From assembly GCF_022414575.1 (NCBI RefSeq), contig NZ_JADWYQ010000080.1:1-15182 (forward strand): a DNA stretch of 15,182 bases, in the 5' to 3' direction. The DNA comes from Streptomyces sp. MUM 178J. Lineage in GTDB: Bacteria > Actinomycetota > Actinomycetes > Streptomycetales > Streptomycetaceae. Made by a program: the position numbers and the translations under genes. Shown here piece by piece: positions 1 to 7,794 of the stretch. The notes under the pieces were generated by a model that saw only the letters and a program-made list of their open reading frames with translations, made no database searches and had not been told where the DNA came from. Every line of letters begins with the position of its first letter. Within the stretch, counting starts at the first letter, position 1.

Positions 1-1136
1 CCCCTGGCCCGGGCGAGGGATCGGCCGCAGCCGATGCACAGGCGGCCGCCGCCCCCGCCGCGGCGGATTCCGCTGTCGGCGCCGCCCGGGCGGCGCACGT
101 GGGGCACGGGCCGGCCGCCCCGCACGTCCCGGCCGGACGGCAGACCGCACGGCAGACCGCGGCGCAGCGGGATCCTCGGACCGTGCCGCCCGCGGCGCCG
201 CCCGTCTCGGCGGAGACCGCGCAGAGGTGCGTGGCCTGCCGGGCGGGCCGGGTCGACACGGACGGGTACTGCGAGAACTGCGGCCATGCCCAGCCCCGCG
301 AGCGGGACCACCTGGAGCAGGAGCTCGGCTCGGTCGCCGCCGTCAGCGACCGGGGGCTGCGGCACCATCGCAACGAGGACGCGTTCGCCGTGTCGTCCAC
401 CGCGCTGCCCGACGGATCGCCCGCCGTGGTCGCCATCGTCTGCGACGGGGTCTCCTCCGCCTCCCGTCCGGACGAGGCGTCCGCCGCCGCGGCGAGCGCA
501 GCCGGCGAACTGCTGTTGGAGGCCCTGCCGCGCGGCGCCCACCCTCAGCAGGCCATGCACGATGCGATCCTGGCCGCCGCCCAGGCGGTCGACCGTCTGG
601 CCGTCCAGCCGGGCGGAGAAGGCGAGGCGCTGGAGCACGACCCGAACCGGCGCGGCTCGGGCAATGCGCCGGCCTGCACGTTCGTCGGGGCGGTCGCGGC
701 CGACGGGCTGCTTGTGGTCGGCTGGGTCGGCGACAGCCGTGTGTACTGGGTGCCCGACGACCGCAGCCGACCGGCCGCCCGGCTGACCGAGGACGACTCC
801 TGGGCCGCCCAGATGGTCGCGGCGGGTCTGATGAGCGAGGCGGAGGCGTACGCCGACGCACGCGCCCACGCGATCACCGGCTGGCTCGGCGCGGACGCAG
901 GCCAACTTGACCCGCACACGGCGTCGTTCAAGCCGGACCGGTCCGGAGTGGTCGTGGTCTGCACGGACGGCCTGTGGAACTACGCGGAGGCGCCGGAGGA
1001 CATGGCCCGGGCCGTCCCCGCGGACGCGGCCGGCCGCCCGCTGCACAGTGCCCAGGTGCTGGTCGGTCACGCCCTCGACGGCGGCGGCCACGACAACGTG
1101 ACGGTGGCCGTCCTGCCGTTCGCCGTGGATCGCTGA
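1..1136 (+). CDS. PP2C-family Ser/Thr protein phosphatase with N-terminal zinc ribbon (5' partial)
   Basis: Metal-dependent (PPM/PP2C) phosphatase that would remove phosphate from Ser/Thr residues of cytoplasmic proteins. The frame is open to the left edge (codons in phase with position 3), so the true start lies outside the window; the GTG at 99 is only an internal candidate. In order, the protein shows an Ala/Pro-rich leader, a CxxC...CxxC zinc ribbon (about nt 231-287) and the PP2C core. Core motifs seen are RNEDAF, CDGVSS, GWVGDSRVY, TEDDSW in place of the more usual TxDHS, CTDGLW and HDNVTV, so the metal-binding Asp residues are present. There is no membrane segment. It is followed by a hairpin and then by vWA and FHA genes on the same strand, which suggests one signalling unit. 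A partner Ser/Thr kinase may lie to the left, but that is inference. The family assignment is secure; the substrate is unknown. Confidence 0.9.
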   Translation, partial: PGPGEGSAAADAQAAAAPAAADSAVGAARAAHVGHGPAAPHVPAGRQTARQTAAQRDPRTVPPAAPPVSAETAQRCVACRAGRVDTDGYCENCGHAQPRERDHLEQELGSVAAVSDRGLRHHRNEDAFAVSSTALPDGSPAVVAIVCDGVSSASRPDEASAAAASAAGELLLEALPRGAHPQQAMHDAILAAAQAVDRLAVQPGGEGEALEHDPNRRGSGNAPACTFVGAVAADGLLVVGWVGDSRVYWVPDDRSRPAARLTEDDSWAAQMVAAGLMSEAEAYADARAHAITGWLGADAGQLDPHTASFKPDRSGVVVVCTDGLWNYAEAPEDMARAVPADAAGRPLHSAQVLVGHALDGGGHDNVTVAVLPFAVDR

Positions 1137-1157
1137 CGGGCAGGATCGGCCTGCCCG
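1137..1157 (+). terminator. Hairpin right after the phosphatase stop codon
   Basis: A perfect 8-bp stem (cgggcagg / cctgcccg) with a 5-nt loop begins at the base after the TGA at 1134-1136. No T tract follows, as is common for Streptomyces terminators. It may end or attenuate transcription before the vWA gene, which starts 102 bp further on. Function is inferred from position and structure only. Confidence 0.5.
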
Positions 1158-1259
1158 CCGCACACCTCACGACTGCTGTACACATCGCGAAACGAACCTT
1201 GAGCACCGCACCGCCACGAACAGCCGTTTGTCCCGGAAGATCCTCAAGGAGCCGCTCAG

Positions 1260-2621
1260 ATGGCCGACTTCGCCAAGTCCAGGGTGCCGCGATTCTCCAT
1301 CGAGGTGTACCAGAACGAGTATCTGCCCCGAGGCGGCAGCGAGGTGAACGCCATCGTGACGGTCACCTCCGTCGGAGGCGGCACCAGCGGCGGAGCGCCG
1401 CTGGTCGGCCCGTCGGCCTCCGCCCCGGGGCTGCCGGGCCGCCCGGCTCCCCCCGCGGCGGTGGTGATCATGGTGGACTGCTCGGGCTCGATGGACTACC
1501 CCCCGTCGAAGATGCGCAGCGCCCGGGACGCCACGGCCGCGGCCGTCGACACGCTCCACGACGGCGTCGCCTTCGCCGTCGTCGCCGGGACCCATGCGGC
1601 CGCCGAGGTCTATCCGGGCGGCGGCGGCCTGGCGATCGCGGACCGGCGAACCAGGCAGGAGGCCGGGCAGTCGCTGCGGCGGCTCGCCGCGGGCGGCGGC
1701 ACCGCCATCGGGACCTGGCTGAAACTGGCCGACCGCCTGCTGACCTCCTGCGACGCGCCGATCAGACACGGCATCCTCCTCACCGACGGCCGCAACGAAC
1801 ACGAGTCGCCGGAGGAGCTGCGGGGCGCACTGGACGCCTGCGCGGGCCGGTTCACCTGCGATGCGCGCGGGGTGGGCGCCGACTGGGAGGTCAAGGAGGT
1901 GACGGGGGTCGCCTCCGCGCTGCTGGGCACCGCCGACATCGTGGCGGACCCGTCCGGCCTCACCGCGGACTTCACCGGGATGATGGAGGTCGCGCTGGGC
2001 AAGGAGGTCGCGGATGTGTCGCTGCGGCTGTGGACGCCCGCCGGCGCGGAGATCCGGTTCGTCAAGCAAGTCGCACCGGCGGTGGAGGATCTGACCGGGC
2101 GGCGCACGGAGGCGGGGCCGCGGGCCGGGGACTATCCGACCGGTTCCTGGGGCGACGAGTCGCGGGACTACCACATCTGCGTACGGGTGCCTCCGGCGGG
2201 CATCGGGCAGGAGATGCTCGCCGCACGGGCCTCGCTGATCCGCCCGGCCGCCGGCGGCGGAACACCCGAGGTGCTCTCCCAGGGGCTCGTACGGGCGGTG
2301 TGGACGGATGACATGGCTGCCTCGACCACGATCAACCCCCAGGTGGCGCACTACACGGGCCAGGCCGAGCTGGCTCTGGCCATCCAACAGGGCCTGGCCG
2401 CCCGCAAGGCGGGCGACGTCGACGGGGCGACGGCCAGGCTGGGCCGCGCCGTGCAGCTCGCCGCGGACTCGCGAAACGATGACACGGCGAAACTGCTTTC
2501 GAAGGTGGTGGACATCGTCGACGCGGCGGCAGGTACTGTGCGACTGAAGGCGAAGGTGGCGGAGGCGGACGAGATGACCCTCGAGACGCGTTCCACCAAG
2601 ACCGTTCGCGTAAATAGATAA
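1260..2621 (+). CDS. von Willebrand factor A domain protein
   Basis: 453-residue soluble protein with a vWA domain, a fold that binds partner proteins through a metal ion (MIDAS site). The MIDAS residues are visible: D73-C-S75-G-S77 after a hydrophobic strand (VVIMVDCSGS), T148 in GGGTAIG and D176 in LLTDGRN. An N-terminal beta-rich stretch precedes the domain, and the last 100 residues are Ala-rich and probably helical. No signal peptide or membrane segment is seen, so it should act in the cytoplasm. The ATG at 1260 has an AAGGAG ribosome site at 1246-1251, which fixes the start. It lies between a PP2C phosphatase gene and an FHA gene on the same strand. Together these suggest a phosphorylation-controlled complex, with this protein as scaffold or target. 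The precise role is unknown. Confidence 0.88.
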   Translation: MADFAKSRVPRFSIEVYQNEYLPRGGSEVNAIVTVTSVGGGTSGGAPLVGPSASAPGLPGRPAPPAAVVIMVDCSGSMDYPPSKMRSARDATAAAVDTLHDGVAFAVVAGTHAAAEVYPGGGGLAIADRRTRQEAGQSLRRLAAGGGTAIGTWLKLADRLLTSCDAPIRHGILLTDGRNEHESPEELRGALDACAGRFTCDARGVGADWEVKEVTGVASALLGTADIVADPSGLTADFTGMMEVALGKEVADVSLRLWTPAGAEIRFVKQVAPAVEDLTGRRTEAGPRAGDYPTGSWGDESRDYHICVRVPPAGIGQEMLAARASLIRPAAGGGTPEVLSQGLVRAVWTDDMAASTTINPQVAHYTGQAELALAIQQGLAARKAGDVDGATARLGRAVQLAADSRNDDTAKLLSKVVDIVDAAAGTVRLKAKVAEADEMTLETRSTKTVRVNR

Positions 2622-2709
2622 TCCGGTTCAAAGCGGGGCGTGAAGCACCTGCGAAGAAGTACCTGAGCGACGGCCCGCGGGCCGGACGAGGAGAGGGGGA
2701 CGCGCCGAC

Positions 2710-3876
2710 ATGCCGACCTGCCCGAACGGACACCAGTCGGGTTCCGACGACTGGTGCGAGGTCTGCGGCCACCGTATGGCCGGACCCGGCGCTCCGGCGG
2801 GGGGCTTTCCGCCACCGCCTCCCCAGCCCGGCTACGGCTACCCCGGGCCCGGCGACCCGCACGCCACACAGCAGGCGGAGCTGTGCCCTCAGTGCCGCAC
2901 GCCGCGCGAGGCCGCGGCTCCCTTCTGCGAGGAGTGCCGCTACAACTTCCTCACCCAGACGGCCACCTCCTACACGCCGGCGGCCCCGCCGCCGCAGTCC
3001 TCGGGGCTGAACCTCCCGCCCGGCTTCCAGTCCCCGCCGCCGGGGCAGCCCCAGCCGGCGCAGCAGCCGCAGCCCGCACCGCCCGTCCCTCCCCCCGGGC
3101 CCGGTCCGCAGGGCCAGCAGCCGCCCGCGTACGACTACCACGCCTCGCGCCCCTCGCAGCTCAACCGGCCCGCGGAGCCGCTGTCGCCCACGCCGGCACC
3201 GCCGCCCGCCCCTGGCGGCTACCAGCAGCACGGCGCGCCGCCCGCCCCGCAGGCCTTCCAGCAGCCGCAGCACACGGGCGGCGGTGACGACTGGGTGCTT
3301 CAGCCGCCGCAGCACCAGTCCCAGCCCCAGCAGGCTCCCCCTGCACCGCAGCACGGCCCCCAAGGCCACCAGGTGCCTCAGGGGCACCAGGCACCTCAAG
3401 GCCACCACACGCCCCAGGGCCAGCACGGGCCGCAGGGCCAGCACGGGCCGCAGGGTCAGCACCCCGCGCCCTCCGGTTGGACCGCGGTCATCGGCCCCGA
3501 CCGCGAGTACTTCCTCGCGATGATGCAGCGCAGCGGCCCGGAGGCGGAGGGCCTCAATCTGCCCGCGTACTCACCGGAGCAGCATCTGCCGCTGACCGGA
3601 GCCCAGATCACCGTCGGCCGCCGCAGGCACTCCACGGGCGAGTCCCCCGACATCGACCTCTCCGTTCCGCCGGAGGACCCGGGCGTGTCCCACCAGCACG
3701 CGGTGCTGGTGCAGCAGCCAGACGGCTCCTGGGCCGTCGTCGACCAGAACTCCACCAACGGCACCACGCTCAACGGCGCGGAGGAACCGATCCAGCCGTA
3801 TGTGCCGGTGCCGCTGAACGACGGCGACCGGGTCCACGTCGGCGCCTGGACGACGATCACGATCCGCCGCGGCTAG
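2710..3876 (+). CDS. FHA domain protein with two N-terminal zinc ribbons
   Basis: 388-residue protein expected to bind phospho-threonine peptides. It opens with two zinc ribbons: C4, C16 and C19 with H8 nearby, then C59-xx-C62 and C73-xx-C76. A low-complexity linker rich in Pro, Gln, Gly and His follows (about 85-255), including six (x)PQG(x)H-like hexapeptides at about 215-251. The FHA domain is at about 295-388 and keeps its core features: VGRRR around 303, SHQH near 327-330 and NSTNGTTLNG at 347-356. The start is supported by the purine-rich run GGACGAGGAGAGGGGGA just upstream of the ATG. It is the third gene of the PP2C-vWA-FHA set, 88 bp after the vWA stop. The FHA domain probably recognises a partner phosphorylated by a linked kinase and dephosphorylated by the PP2C protein. 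Its TAG stop overlaps the stop of the convergent methyltransferase gene. Confidence 0.9.
   Translation: MPTCPNGHQSGSDDWCEVCGHRMAGPGAPAGGFPPPPPQPGYGYPGPGDPHATQQAELCPQCRTPREAAAPFCEECRYNFLTQTATSYTPAAPPPQSSGLNLPPGFQSPPPGQPQPAQQPQPAPPVPPPGPGPQGQQPPAYDYHASRPSQLNRPAEPLSPTPAPPPAPGGYQQHGAPPAPQAFQQPQHTGGGDDWVLQPPQHQSQPQQAPPAPQHGPQGHQVPQGHQAPQGHHTPQGQHGPQGQHGPQGQHPAPSGWTAVIGPDREYFLAMMQRSGPEAEGLNLPAYSPEQHLPLTGAQITVGRRRHSTGESPDIDLSVPPEDPGVSHQHAVLVQQPDGSWAVVDQNSTNGTTLNGAEEPIQPYVPVPLNDGDRVHVGAWTTITIRRG
3421..3462 (+). repeat. 18-bp tandem repeat inside the FHA gene linker
   Basis: Units of 18 bp (cagcacgggccgcagggc) run 3421-3438 and 3439-3456 with one mismatch, followed by a 6-bp partial copy. They encode the hexapeptide QHGPQG. 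More diverged copies extend upstream. Unit gain or loss would keep the reading frame, so linker length may vary between strains. Confidence 0.8.
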
Positions 3877-4883
3877 TTGCCACGACTGCTCGCCACGGCG
3901 GAAGGCGGCTGAGGCGGGCCAACCGGCCAGGCGTACGGGCCCTCGGGGTCGTCCAGCCAGGACCACTGGCGGCCGCCGCAGACGGTGACGCCGTAGCGGT
4001 CACGCTCCGGGCGCCGCTCGCGCTCCCACAGGGACAGCGCCTCCTGGGGGTCCAGACTGTCCGCGGTCAGGTTCAGCAGGAAACGGAAGAGATCGTTCTT
4101 GACGGCCCTGCGGGGCAGTACGCCACTGCGGGGCGCCGGGCCGCCGCGCAGCGGCATGAAGTGCGCAGGGGTGCGCAGAAAGCGGCCCTGCGCCATGCGC
4201 CCATGCTCCGCGTCGTCAAACACGTCCAGGGCGATCAGACCGGTGGCGAGCGGGGCCAGGATGCGCCCGCCCGGCCGGCACTGCTCCGGCCAGGCCCACG
4301 GCACGGACGCCAGGCTGCAGGTGGAGATGATGCGGTCGAAGGGCGCACGCTCGGGGCAACCGCGCGCCCCGTCGGCGATGATCAGCGCCGGACGGTAGCC
4401 GACGGCCGCCAGATGCGCGCGGGCCGACTCGACGATGTCCGGATCCAGGTCCACGGTGGTCACCAGAGAGTCGCCGAGGCGGTGGCAGAGCAGCGCCGCG
4501 TTGTAGCCGGTGCCCGCGCCGATCTCCAGGACGCGGCAGCCGTCTTGCACCCGCAGTTCCTGGAGCATGCGGGCCATCACCGAGGGCTGGCTGCTGGAGG
4601 AGAGCAGCGTCCCGTCACGTACGCGCGTGACCAGCGACACATCCGCGTACACGCCGCGCAACCAGCGTTCCCGCCGCGCAGGGGAGGGGTCCTCGCACCA
4701 CAGCCGCTCGTACGAGCCCGGGAACCCGGCGAAGTAGTACGGCACGAACACATGGCGCGGGACCTCTTCGAAGGCCGCCCGCCAGCCGGGGTCGCGCAGC
4801 TCCCCGGAGGCCGTAAGCCGCCGCACGAGCGCTCGGCGCGCGGCGGCCGCGGGCCCGGCGAAGCGGTCTGCGGATGCGTCCAT
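3873..4883 (-). CDS. SAM-dependent methyltransferase, protein-L-isoaspartate O-methyltransferase-like
   Basis: 336-residue class I methyltransferase. The SAM-binding motif is clear (VLEIGAGTGYNAALL at 118-132, with E120 and G122/G124/G126), followed by acidic TTVDLDPDI (142-150) and IIADGARG. The SSSSQPSVMARML stretch (105-117) matches the PCMT signature, which usually reads near ISQPYIVA. That family transfers a methyl group to isoaspartyl residues of damaged proteins, although many actinobacterial members act on other substrates. The roughly 120-residue C-terminal part is extra compared with the ~210-residue bacterial repair enzyme. The ATG at 4883 is preferred because an AGGA sits about 10 nt upstream; the frame stays open to 5021, but that part is Arg-rich and unlike a protein. 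The gene is 244 bp downstream of the P450 gene on the same strand and could be read from its transcript. The fold is secure; the substrate is not. Confidence 0.82.
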   Translation of the reverse strand: MDASADRFAGPAAAARRALVRRLTASGELRDPGWRAAFEEVPRHVFVPYYFAGFPGSYERLWCEDPSPARRERWLRGVYADVSLVTRVRDGTLLSSSSQPSVMARMLQELRVQDGCRVLEIGAGTGYNAALLCHRLGDSLVTTVDLDPDIVESARAHLAAVGYRPALIIADGARGCPERAPFDRIISTCSLASVPWAWPEQCRPGGRILAPLATGLIALDVFDDAEHGRMAQGRFLRTPAHFMPLRGGPAPRSGVLPRRAVKNDLFRFLLNLTADSLDPQEALSLWERERRPERDRYGVTVCGGRQWSWLDDPEGPYAWPVGPPQPPSAVASSRGN

Positions 4884-4996
4884 GGCACCACTGTCCTGCG
4901 GGGACGCCGCAGAGGCGAGCACCGTGTGCCGGCAGCCGGGAGTCCCGGGGGGAGACGCCGGGTCCGTACGTCCCCGCACACCGCACCGCGCCACAC

Positions 4997-5014
4997 CGCG
5001 CCGGGCCCGGCGCG
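4997..5014. repeat. 18-bp perfect palindrome between the P450 and methyltransferase genes
   Basis: cgcgccgggcccggcgcg is its own reverse complement. It lies in the 244-bp gap 4884-5127, downstream of the P450 stop and upstream of the methyltransferase start. It could be a hairpin in RNA or a protein-binding dyad; nothing else decides between these. Confidence 0.45.
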
Positions 5015-5079
5015 CGCGCACTTGCCCGCTCCGCCGGCAGGCAGCCGCTGCCGGGCGATGACCTGCTCCAGGCGCACGC

Positions 5080-5111
5080 GGCGTCGCCCGGCGCCCGGCG
5101 CACGGGACGCC
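5080..5111 (-). terminator. Weak hairpin downstream of the P450 gene
   Basis: A ggcgtc / gacgcc stem with a GC-rich, partly pairing interior starts 17 bp after the P450 stop codon (5128-5130, - strand). It could end the ferredoxin-reductase-P450 transcript. The stem is short and no T run follows, so support is limited. Confidence 0.3.
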
Positions 5112-5127
5112 CAGGCGGCCCCCGCGC

Positions 5128-6360
5128 TCACGGCCTCATCCCGTCGAAGTCGACCAGGAGCCGGCGGGGGCCTCGCAGCACCGGGTTCCGCCGGTACTCG
5201 GGCGGGTCCGCGGCCAGCCTGGGGCTGTCCAGCCGGCGGATCAGCTCGGTCAGGGCGAGTTGCGCCTCCAGGCGCGCGAGCGGCGCCCCGAAGCAGCCGT
5301 GGACCCCGCCGCCGAAACCGAGGTGCTGGTTGTCCGGCCGCCATGGGTCGAACCGGTCCGGGTCCGTGAAGCGCTGCGGGTCCCTATTGCCCGACGCCAG
5401 GACCAGGGACAGCGGCACGCCTTCGGGGATCACGACCCCGGCGATCTCGACGTCGGTCAGCGGGGTGCGCTGCGTCAGCATATGGACCGGAGGTTCAAAC
5501 CGCAGGAGCTCCTCCACCGCTTGCGGCATCGCGGCAGGGGCCGCACGGAGGTCGGCCAGGACCTCGGGATTGCGCAGCAGGGTGAGCATGCCGTTCGCAA
5601 TGAGGTTCACCGTGGTCTCGTGTCCGGCGACGAACAGCAGGACGGAGTTGGTGACCAGTTCCACAGGCTCGACGCCCGAGTCCGCAATGTCGTCGTTCAC
5701 CAGGCCGGACAGCATGTCGTCCCGAGGGCTGCCGCGCCGGTCCGCCATGAGTCCGCTCATGTAGAGGCCCATCTCGGCCTTCGCCTGCTGACCGGCTCGC
5801 CGGCGCTCGCCCGGGTTCTCCTCCGGCCCGGGGTCGATGGACGCCACGACCGCGTCGGCCCAGACGTGGAAGCGGGGCTCGTCCTCCCGCGGTACGCCGA
5901 GCAGACGGCAGATGACCGTGACCGGGAAGGGGTAGGCGAAGTCATCGACGACGTCGATCCGGTTCCTGCCGGCCAGACCGTCGACCAGCCCGGTGATGAT
6001 GCCGGGGAGTTCCTCGCCCAGTGCGCTCACCCGCCGAGGGCTGTGCGGGGGCCCGAAGTGGCGCATGAACAGCCGGCGCATCCGGTCGTGGGCGGGCGGA
6101 TCGAGCTTCAGGAAGGCGGGCGGCAGCCCCTGGTCGTCCTCGTCGTCCGGCGCAGCCCGCTCCCGGTGACGGCGGTTTCGCAGGTCCGAGCTGATCCTCG
6201 GGTCGTGCAGCAGGTGCAGGATCTCGCGGTAGGTCCCGACGAGACGGGTGCCGTCCTCCTGCCGGGCCACCGGGGTGGCCCGGAGTTCCTCGTACAACGG
6301 GTAGGGGTCCGCGCGATTGCCGTAGTCGGTGATCCGCCGGAGCAGCGTTTCCGTGGTCAT
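5128..6360 (-). CDS. Cytochrome P450 monooxygenase
   Basis: 410-residue soluble bacterial P450, the usual length for this class. The signatures are complete: the I-helix oxygen-activation motif AGHETT (245-250), the K-helix E284-L-L-R287, and the heme loop FGGGVHGCFGAP with the cysteine ligand C356. It would insert one oxygen atom into an organic substrate using two electrons delivered by ferredoxin. The ATG at 6360 has a strong GAGGAGG ribosome site just upstream. The gene is third in an operon after the ferredoxin and ferredoxin reductase genes, 66 bp from the reductase stop, so the electron chain is supplied in cis. The N-terminal part and the association with Fd/FdR genes recall CYP147-type enzymes, but that is a memory-based guess. 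The substrate cannot be read from the sequence; no polyketide or peptide synthase genes are nearby. Confidence 0.95.
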   Translation of the reverse strand: MTTETLLRRITDYGNRADPYPLYEELRATPVARQEDGTRLVGTYREILHLLHDPRISSDLRNRRHRERAAPDDEDDQGLPPAFLKLDPPAHDRMRRLFMRHFGPPHSPRRVSALGEELPGIITGLVDGLAGRNRIDVVDDFAYPFPVTVICRLLGVPREDEPRFHVWADAVVASIDPGPEENPGERRRAGQQAKAEMGLYMSGLMADRRGSPRDDMLSGLVNDDIADSGVEPVELVTNSVLLFVAGHETTVNLIANGMLTLLRNPEVLADLRAAPAAMPQAVEELLRFEPPVHMLTQRTPLTDVEIAGVVIPEGVPLSLVLASGNRDPQRFTDPDRFDPWRPDNQHLGFGGGVHGCFGAPLARLEAQLALTELIRRLDSPRLAADPPEYRRNPVLRGPRRLLVDFDGMRP

Positions 6361-6381
6361 GGGTCGCCTCCTCGGCCTGTC

Positions 6382-6419
6382 GTATGCGGCTGCCTCGTCC
6401 GTACGCGGCTGCCTGGTCC
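6382..6419. repeat. Two tandem 19-bp repeats between reductase and P450 genes
   Basis: gtatgcggctgcctcgtcc (6382-6400) is followed directly by gtacgcggctgcctggtcc (6401-6419), with two mismatches. The pair fills more than half of the 66-bp spacer between the reductase stop and the P450 start. It may be a simple duplication or a regulatory site. Confidence 0.75.
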
Positions 6420-6426
6420 GCCGCGG

Positions 6427-7794
6427 TCAGCCGGGCGGCCTCAGGAGGGTGACCCTCCGTTCGTCCGGCAGGTGACCGGTCACGGCCACGGTGGGACCGT
6501 GGCTGAGGACCGCCGGGTCGGGGACGTCCGCCGGCAGGACCTCCGGCTTCCCGGGCCGGCCGACGGTGTCGAATCCGGGTGGGAAGGGCGCGGCGGCCTC
6601 GATCAGGCGGCCGTAGAAGTCGAGCCACATCGCCTGGTCGAAGGCGACCGCGGCCGTGACACGGCCCTGGTAGCCGTAGACGGCCACAAAGCGCCGTTCT
6701 TCCACGGATCCCTGAACCACGGCGACCTCGTCGGCGAACGACGGGACGCCGAGGGACTTGATGTTGACGCCGAACTGACTGGACCAGAAAGCGGGAAGCG
6801 ACAGGTGAGGCCGTTTGCGCACCCCGGGGCTGACCATGTTGTGGGCGGCCACCTCGGCCTGCGCCACGGCGTTCCCCCAGTGCTCCAGCGCCAGCAGCTG
6901 GTACTCGTACACGGGGTGCGGGAAGCGGGCCACGTCCCCGGCCACGAACACGTCGTCGGTGACGACGCCGTTCAGATCGAACGCGTGGCAGCCCGCGTCG
7001 CACGCCACGCCGCGCGGCCCGGCCGCCAGTCCGGACCCCGCCAGCCACTCGGTGTTGCGCACCGCGCCGAGCGCCACCACCGCGACGTCGACCTCCAGCG
7101 CGGCGCCGTCCGACAGCCGGGCCCGGGCCAGCCTTCCCCGCCCGTCGCCCTCCAGCGCGGTGACGGTGACCCCGCACCTCAGGTCCACACCATGGGCGCG
7201 TTGGATATCCGCGGCGACCTCCGCCAGCACACCGCCCAGCGCCCCGATCAGCGGGGCGCCGCCGCGCTCCGCGACCACCACGTCCAGACCGCGTTCCCGG
7301 CACACCGAGGCCATCTCCGAACCCGTGAAGCCTGCGCCGATGACCAGCACCCGCCGCGGCCCCGCCTCCAGCCGCTCCAGCAGGCCCCGGGCGTCCTCGA
7401 GGGTGCGCACGCCGACGACGCCGTCCAGCGCGGCCTGCGCCTCGTCCGGCCAGGGCCGGGCCCGCACGCCGGTCGCCACCAGCAACCGGTCGAAGGGAAG
7501 GTCTGCGCCGTCGGACAGACGTACTAGCCGTTTCTCCAGGTCCAGCCCCGTGGCCCGCACGCCCAGCCGCCAGTCGGCGTCCACCGGACGCCGCGCGGGC
7601 AGCGCCACGTGATCCGGGGGAACCCTGCCCAGCAGCACCTGCTTGGAGAGCGGCGGCCGGTCGTACGGTTCGTGCCGCTCCTCGCCGACCACGGTGAGCG
7701 AACCGGTGAACCCCTCGTCGCGCAGCGTCTCCGCCGCCCGCAGACCGGCCAGCGACGCCCCCACGACGACAATCCGGCCGTCACGCCCGGTCAC
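6427..7794 (-). CDS. FAD-dependent ferredoxin reductase (NAD(P)H oxidoreductase)
   Basis: 455-residue flavoprotein of the putidaredoxin reductase/rubredoxin reductase type, which takes electrons from NAD(P)H and passes them to ferredoxin. It shows the N-terminal FAD dinucleotide fold VVVGASLAG (9-17), the EPYDRPPLSK stretch (42-51), an ATG FAD motif (LVATGV, 105-110), the NAD(P) fold VIGAGFTGSE (151-160) and the second FAD motif VFVAGDVA (282-289). The GTG start at 7794 has GGAGG six bases upstream and overlaps the end of the ferredoxin gene by 14 bp, so translation is probably coupled. The same frame remains open to 8064, but that stretch is the ferredoxin gene read out of frame. The C-terminus is somewhat longer than in PdR-type enzymes. 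It is the natural partner of the flanking ferredoxin and P450. Confidence 0.93.
   Translation of the reverse strand: MTGRDGRIVVVGASLAGLRAAETLRDEGFTGSLTVVGEERHEPYDRPPLSKQVLLGRVPPDHVALPARRPVDADWRLGVRATGLDLEKRLVRLSDGADLPFDRLLVATGVRARPWPDEAQAALDGVVGVRTLEDARGLLERLEAGPRRVLVIGAGFTGSEMASVCRERGLDVVVAERGGAPLIGALGGVLAEVAADIQRAHGVDLRCGVTVTALEGDGRGRLARARLSDGAALEVDVAVVALGAVRNTEWLAGSGLAAGPRGVACDAGCHAFDLNGVVTDDVFVAGDVARFPHPVYEYQLLALEHWGNAVAQAEVAAHNMVSPGVRKRPHLSLPAFWSSQFGVNIKSLGVPSFADEVAVVQGSVEERRFVAVYGYQGRVTAAVAFDQAMWLDFYGRLIEAAAPFPPGFDTVGRPGKPEVLPADVPDPAVLSHGPTVAVTGHLPDERRVTLLRPPG

Noticed and set aside
2671..2684. 14-bp palindrome before the FHA gene
   Set aside because: GC-only palindromes of this length are frequent in such DNA and it has no usable loop; no clear function.
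4884..5021. N-terminal extension of the methyltransferase
   Set aside because: The extra 46 residues are Arg/Pro-rich without ribosome site; the ATG at 4883 fits better.
3477..5369. 630-residue open frame on the + strand across FHA, methyltransferase and P450
   Set aside because: It runs out of frame through the FHA domain and antisense to two genes with clear motifs.
5260..7527. 755-residue open frame on the + strand opposite P450 and reductase
   Set aside because: It crosses two well-supported - strand genes and shows no motif; an antisense artefact of high GC.
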